Of a stretch of 64,000 nt of DNA, positions 60,446-64,000 are shown in pieces. Positions within the stretch are counted from its first letter, which is position 1, and each line of letters begins with the position of its first letter. Source of the DNA: Treponema_B putidum (GTDB lineage Bacteria; Spirochaetota; Spirochaetia; Treponematales; Treponemataceae); NCBI RefSeq assembly GCF_007830595.1, contig NZ_VLLD01000009.1; one strand, written 5' to 3'. The notes beneath the pieces are model-generated. The model saw only the letters and a program-made list of their open reading frames with translations. It was not told where the DNA came from and ran no database searches. A program made the position numbers and the translations under genes.

Positions 60446-60556
60446 GACAAACTCAATGAATTAAACCCATTCAAACTGCCTAAAAGGATGGTTAATTTTT
60501 TGCAAAGTGATAAATTATACTTGAAATTACTCATAAAAAGATATACTATAAATTAA
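60446..60556 (+). pseudogene. SUKH/ankyrin-SUKH linker remnant
   Basis: A 36-codon frame directly after the GNAT stop encodes DKLNELNPFKLPKRMVNFLQ SDKLYL. This aligns with the linker KLDELKLYKLPKKIIEFLTG of the ankyrin-SUKH protein at 15738-16802. No start codon. It marks the right end of the island. Confidence 0.6.
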
Positions 60557-60606
60557 ATCCGGAAACTGATGTTTCCTCCAAAAAAAATTTTTATTAGAGG
60601 TAAATT

Positions 60607-61548
60607 ATGAAAATTCTATATGAAAAAACACCGCATTTTGATGAAAGCTTTTTAAAGGTCTCGGATATACACAGTATTTATTATGCCCAATACGGTAACC
60701 CTAAGGGAAAACCTGTAGTTTTTTTACACGGAGGCCCGGGAGGAGGCTGTATTCCGGTTGCAAGCCAGTATTTTGATCCCGAATTTTACCGAATAGTCTT
60801 ATTTGACCAGCGAGGAGCGGGAAAAAGTTTACCGCCTTGCGAGATGAAAGAAAATACATCGGAAAACCTGATTGAAGATATCGAAAAACTTCGCTGCCAT
60901 CTAGGTATTAACAAATGGATGGTTTTCGGCGGAAGCTGGGGCAGCACTCTTGCTCTAATCTATTCCATCGCCCACCCCGATAAGGTTGTATCTATAATCC
61001 TAAGAGGAATCTTTTTAGGAACTCAAGCAGAAATAAATTGGATTTATGAAGAAGGAGGCGCATCGAAGTTCTTCCCTGAAGATTTTGAAGCCTATCAAAA
61101 TTTTATTCCGCAAGAAGAAAGAAGCTCTTTATTAAGGGCGTACTCAAAACGTCTTTTCGGTGAAGACTCAAACTTGTCCCTTGAAGCGGCCCATAAGTGG
61201 AGCCGCTGGGAATCTGCCCTCGTGAGGCTATTCCCCGCTGTCTATAACATGAGTGATGAGGAAGCCCTTGCTATGGCTAAGGCGGAATGCCATTACTTTT
61301 TACACAAGTGTTTTTTTAAAGACGATAATTACATCCTAAACAGCTGCGATAAGATTAAAGACCTTCCATGCACTATAGTGCAAGGAAGATATGATATGGA
61401 CTGTCCGCCTTTTTCAGCTTATAAACTGCATAAAAAATTACCTAAATCGAATTTAAACATTGTCTTATTCGGAGGACACTCCAGTATGGAACCGGGACTG
61501 GTAGACGGCCTTGTAAGGGCAGCAGAAGATCATAAAAAATTCTTTTAG
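60607..61548 (+). CDS. pip: Proline iminopeptidase
   Basis: The 313-aa protein has the classic features: HGGPGGGC (residues about 41-48), FDQRGAGKS, elbow GGSWGSTLAL with the nucleophile Ser, acid in VQGRYDMDCP, and His in FGGHSSMEPG. It removes N-terminal proline from peptides in the cytoplasm. Length is normal and start RBS is GAGGT. In T. denticola proline-releasing peptidases are important for peptide use; linking it to that is inference. Confidence 0.92.
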   Translation: MKILYEKTPHFDESFLKVSDIHSIYYAQYGNPKGKPVVFLHGGPGGGCIPVASQYFDPEFYRIVLFDQRGAGKSLPPCEMKENTSENLIEDIEKLRCHLGINKWMVFGGSWGSTLALIYSIAHPDKVVSIILRGIFLGTQAEINWIYEEGGASKFFPEDFEAYQNFIPQEERSSLLRAYSKRLFGEDSNLSLEAAHKWSRWESALVRLFPAVYNMSDEEALAMAKAECHYFLHKCFFKDDNYILNSCDKIKDLPCTIVQGRYDMDCPPFSAYKLHKKLPKSNLNIVLFGGHSSMEPGLVDGLVRAAEDHKKFF

Positions 61549-61560
61549 ATTTTATTCTTT

Positions 61561-62520
61561 ATGAATCATCACTTGCAAGACGGCATTAAGACCTTTGAAG
61601 GCCCATACGAAATAAGAGCTTATAATGATAAGAACATAATCGGTTTTAACCGTGTTTATAAAAAAAAATTGGAGGACAATAAAGAAGACAAGAGCCTTTC
61701 GGATGAAGAGAATTTAAGAGGTGAAATTACAGTCTATATACCCAAAAAGAAAGGAACATATCCTCTTATCTTAATCAGCCATGGTTGGGCTAATTATAAA
61801 TACGGTCTTTTACCCATAGGGCGGCATCTCGCATCATACGGATATGCCGCAGCTCTTTTTACTTCAAAGAAAAAGGCCGTCCCAAAGGATTGGATTCCAA
61901 CCTTTACTGCTGTTCAAAACTTGATGAAGAACAAAAATGAAGATGCCTCTCATGATTTATGCGGCTTAATCGATATAAATAACATAGGCATTGTAGCCCA
62001 TTCGATGAGCGGGCCCGCATCTTTTTATTATGCCGGTCTTAGGCCTGAGGTTAAGGCTATAAGCGCAATCCATCCTTATAATGGAGCATCACCTATGGTT
62101 GAAGCCATAGCAAGCTCCAACGAAGAATTAGGCGACGAATTCCCAAAAACTAAAAGTGCCGTTTTATTTTTAACTTCAGAAATCGATAGATCAGCTTATC
62201 CCGAAAAAACCTACCGCTTTTTCAAAAACTTAAATAAAGATGCCCCTGCATGTTTTCTTTCATTTAAAAACATAAAACATAATGGAGCTCTGGATATTTT
62301 TAAAACACCTTTATCCGGAGGTTATGATGAAGAAGCATTTAAACTTTATTCCCGCCTTTCAGTATTATGGTTCGACGCATTTTTAAAAGGTAAAAAAGAA
62401 AATTTAAAGCATTTTCAAATAGATGATGAATGTTTTAAAGATATTAAGAACTTACTTTACACCGAAATACATAGAGAACACGAAGCCTATCCAAGCTATG
62501 ATTCGCGTAATTTAGAGTAA
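61561..62520 (+). CDS. Alpha/beta hydrolase, PAF-acetylhydrolase/dienelactone hydrolase-like
   Basis: The 319-aa protein has GTYPLILISHGWANYKYGLL for the oxyanion region, elbow VAHSMSGPASF with the nucleophile Ser, acid region FLTSEIDRSAY and His in FKNIKHNGALD. No signal peptide. It is similar in layout to bacterial PAF-acetylhydrolase-like and polyester-hydrolase-like enzymes. It lies 12 bp downstream of pip, so the two probably form an operon ending at the terminator at 62526-62554. Confidence 0.75.
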   Translation: MNHHLQDGIKTFEGPYEIRAYNDKNIIGFNRVYKKKLEDNKEDKSLSDEENLRGEITVYIPKKKGTYPLILISHGWANYKYGLLPIGRHLASYGYAAALFTSKKKAVPKDWIPTFTAVQNLMKNKNEDASHDLCGLIDINNIGIVAHSMSGPASFYYAGLRPEVKAISAIHPYNGASPMVEAIASSNEELGDEFPKTKSAVLFLTSEIDRSAYPEKTYRFFKNLNKDAPACFLSFKNIKHNGALDIFKTPLSGGYDEEAFKLYSRLSVLWFDAFLKGKKENLKHFQIDDECFKDIKNLLYTEIHREHEAYPSYDSRNLE

Positions 62521-62525
62521 AAATA

Positions 62526-62554
62526 AAAAGCTGCCTCTAAAGGCAGCTTTTTTA
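62526..62554. terminator. Bidirectional terminator
   Basis: AAAGCTGCCT-CTAA-AGGCAGCTTT (62528-62551) is a perfect 10-bp stem with T-runs on both strands. It ends the pip operon and the convergent PspC gene. Confidence 0.85.
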
Positions 62555-62562
62555 ACCGCTAA

Positions 62563-62793
62563 TCAGTCACGGGGTGCATATTCATATGTGTCATCATCAT
62601 CCTTAATTTCGGTATCATATGGCATAATAATAGCCGCTATTATGTAAACAATAACTCCTGAACCCACAACAAAGGCAAATATAATCCACAGCAGCCTGAT
62701 TAAAACGGGGTCAACACCCAAATATTCGGCAATACCCGCACAAACGCCTAAAATTTTTTTATTGTGTGATGATTTGTATAATCGTTTTTTCAT
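62563..62793 (-). CDS. PspC-domain protein
   Basis: The 76-aa protein is a single PspC domain: KKRLYKSSHNKKILGVCAGI, AEYLGVDPVLIRLLWIIFAF and IIAAIIMPYD, with one or two membrane segments. PspC proteins act in envelope-stress responses. There is no other psp gene nearby. Confidence 0.88.
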   Translation of the reverse strand: MKKRLYKSSHNKKILGVCAGIAEYLGVDPVLIRLLWIIFAFVVGSGVIVYIIAAIIMPYDTEIKDDDDTYEYAPRD

Positions 62794-62816
62794 TTTGTCC
62801 TCTTAAAATTTTAAAT

Positions 62817-63761
62817 TTATTTTACCTCAGCCTTGGCACTTACGGTTCTATTTCTTTCTTCCCAAGGAGATGAAACCCTATTTGTATCGGATACAACAAA
62901 AAAACAGGCGGTTATCTTATCAAACCAATCGGAATTGGAATCATCCTTACGCAGGATATATCGGCATTCCTTTCCATCCTTTGAAAAAGCCCTGCATCCG
63001 TTTACAGGATTTCCCGATGCATCTATCATAGAACCTGAATCCTTGTAGTATTTTTCTCCCGGCACATCAAACCAAAAATATCCGTTTTTTACACGTTCAT
63101 CATTTACCGAAAAGAAAATTTCAATCGAATCGGAATCCTTTGAAACCGACTTAATTACAGGAACAGAAAGGGCTGCTATTTCATTTTTTGATGAGGACTG
63201 AGGAACAATCATTTTTATATCTTCAGTTCCGGTTTCAGCGGAAGTAAGGCTTTCTTCTTCAGCTTTAGCTTCATCGGTTTTATCTTGAGCCTTCTTTTCA
63301 AAACCGGTTATATCCAATACCTGCTCATACTTATTTCCATTCACATCCGTAAGAGAGAATTTCCATTTTCCGAGAGCTACAGAACCGGTTCCTTCACCGC
63401 ATTGAAGCCGTTTTACGGATGCAATCTTAGCCTTATCATCTATTTCGGTAATCTTGTCAAGCTGTGAAGAATTTAATGCCCACATATCTATAGGGGATTC
63501 TACAACCAGCTTTTTAACATCGGCAGTATTAAATGAACCGTTATAGTTAATAAAAAAGCTTATAAACATCTCTCCGTTGCCTTTAAGCGTTCCGTTCCAT
63601 ATTGAAGTATCCAATCTTTCTATCATCCATGTAACAGAACTAACGGATATTTTTCCGGGTCCGGACGGAGTATCAGAAGCTTGTTTCGGAGTCGATTTAC
63701 AGCCTAAAACAAAGACTGCGCATAAAATTGCGATAAATATTTTTGAGTAGAGTTTTTGCAT
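62817..63761 (-). CDS. Hypothetical lipoprotein
   Basis: The ATG at 63761 starts MQKLYSKIFIAILCAVFVLG C with lipobox VLGC. The mature protein is strand-rich with SSVTWMIERLDTSIWNGTLK and SGKWKFSLTDVNGNKYE-type segments, separated by an acidic Thr/Glu-rich linker (about residues 155-185). No family is recognised. It is 23 bp upstream of the PspC gene on the same strand and has a normal ribosome binding site (GAGGAGG). Confidence 0.7.
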   Translation of the reverse strand: MQKLYSKIFIAILCAVFVLGCKSTPKQASDTPSGPGKISVSSVTWMIERLDTSIWNGTLKGNGEMFISFFINYNGSFNTADVKKLVVESPIDMWALNSSQLDKITEIDDKAKIASVKRLQCGEGTGSVALGKWKFSLTDVNGNKYEQVLDITGFEKKAQDKTDEAKAEEESLTSAETGTEDIKMIVPQSSSKNEIAALSVPVIKSVSKDSDSIEIFFSVNDERVKNGYFWFDVPGEKYYKDSGSMIDASGNPVNGCRAFSKDGKECRYILRKDDSNSDWFDKITACFFVVSDTNRVSSPWEERNRTVSAKAEVK

Positions 63762-63828
63762 TTTCAATTCCTCCTCTTTCTATTATACACTTATAATTGT
63801 AAAAATACAACTACAGTATAAGATAATT

Positions 63829-64000
63829 TTAAGCCTTTATGTTCAGAGACCTTTGTTCTTCATTTATAAACTGATGAGTATAAAGCTCATAATAATGGCC
63901 TTTTTGCTTCATAAGCTCATCATGGCTGCCGTACTCAATCATCTTTCCGCCTTCAATAACGATTATCTTATCCGCATTTCTGATTGTCGACAATCTATGA
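63829..64000 (-). CDS. ABC transporter ATP-binding/permease, C-terminal end (partial)
   Basis: The minus-strand frame begins at the edge in HRLSTIRNADKIIVIEGGKM, the H-loop and following strand of an ABC exporter ATPase. It continues GSHDELMKQKGHYYELYTHQ and stops at 63829. The rest of the gene is beyond the right edge. Confidence 0.9.
   Translation of the reverse strand, partial: HRLSTIRNADKIIVIEGGKMIEYGSHDELMKQKGHYYELYTHQFINEEQRSLNIKA

Overview
This window comes from an oral-type spirochete, most likely Treponema denticola or a close relative. The left edge is the 5' end of a 16S rRNA gene with treponemal character, followed by gatCAB. The DNA is mostly AT-rich and carries TIGR01784-type transposase remnants and structured intergenic repeats typical of that group. 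The species call is inference; no search was run.

Layout. (1) Positions 1-3907: 16S rRNA start on the minus strand with two tandem sigma70-like promoters, then the gatC-gatA-gatB amidotransferase genes. (2) About 3908-5250: repeats, a foldback element, a decayed Rpn/PD-(D/E)XK transposase and a small broken membrane ORF. (3) About 5265-44284 and 51501-60556: a very large poly-immunity island. It holds dozens of short single-domain genes in strand-switching blocks. Many belong to families known as immunity proteins of polymorphic toxins: SMI1/KNR4 (SUKH), ankyrin, Imm11-, Imm26-, DUF1877-, DUF4261-, DUF4272-, DUF4375-, DUF2262-, DUF2004-, DUF6630- and DUF6892-like, plus LRR, TPR and HEAT types. 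No intact toxin is present. Two short Rhs-core tails (8368-8462 and 9142-9324) sit directly upstream of immunity genes, which shows where at least part of the array came from. Accessory genes are mixed in: GNAT acetyltransferases, alpha/beta hydrolases, an AlbA_2 regulator, a BRO-N protein, a DUF234 ATPase, a transglutaminase-like protein and an orphan MacB-type ATPase. (4) Positions 44296-45911: a tripartite hipBST toxin-antitoxin operon with three evenly spaced 18-bp operators, then a leaderless padR-btrH operon, then a decayed second copy of the hipB 3' end. (5) Positions 47628-51258: a decaying stretch with a frameshifted HEMVH metallopeptidase, an internally deleted carboxylesterase, an intact flavodoxin-fold oxidoreductase and an AAA/PD-(D/E)XK remnant. 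(6) Positions 52976-57224: a visibly GC-richer block with two half-size ABC exporters and their TetR regulator, sharing GTTAGCTAAC operators and flanked by inverted paralogous hydrolases. (7) From 60607: ordinary genes (proline iminopeptidase, an esterase-like hydrolase, a PspC protein, a lipoprotein and the end of another ABC ATPase).

How it works together. The island looks like a store of immunity modules that moves by recombination. Shared 5' modules, a recurrent repeat that begins exactly at gene 3' ends and is sometimes translated as a C-terminal tail, duplicated genes far apart, and many internal deletions and 3' or 5' stubs all point to repeated gain, loss and shuffling. The probable function is protection against toxins delivered by competing cells; this is inferred from the families, not proven by the sequence.
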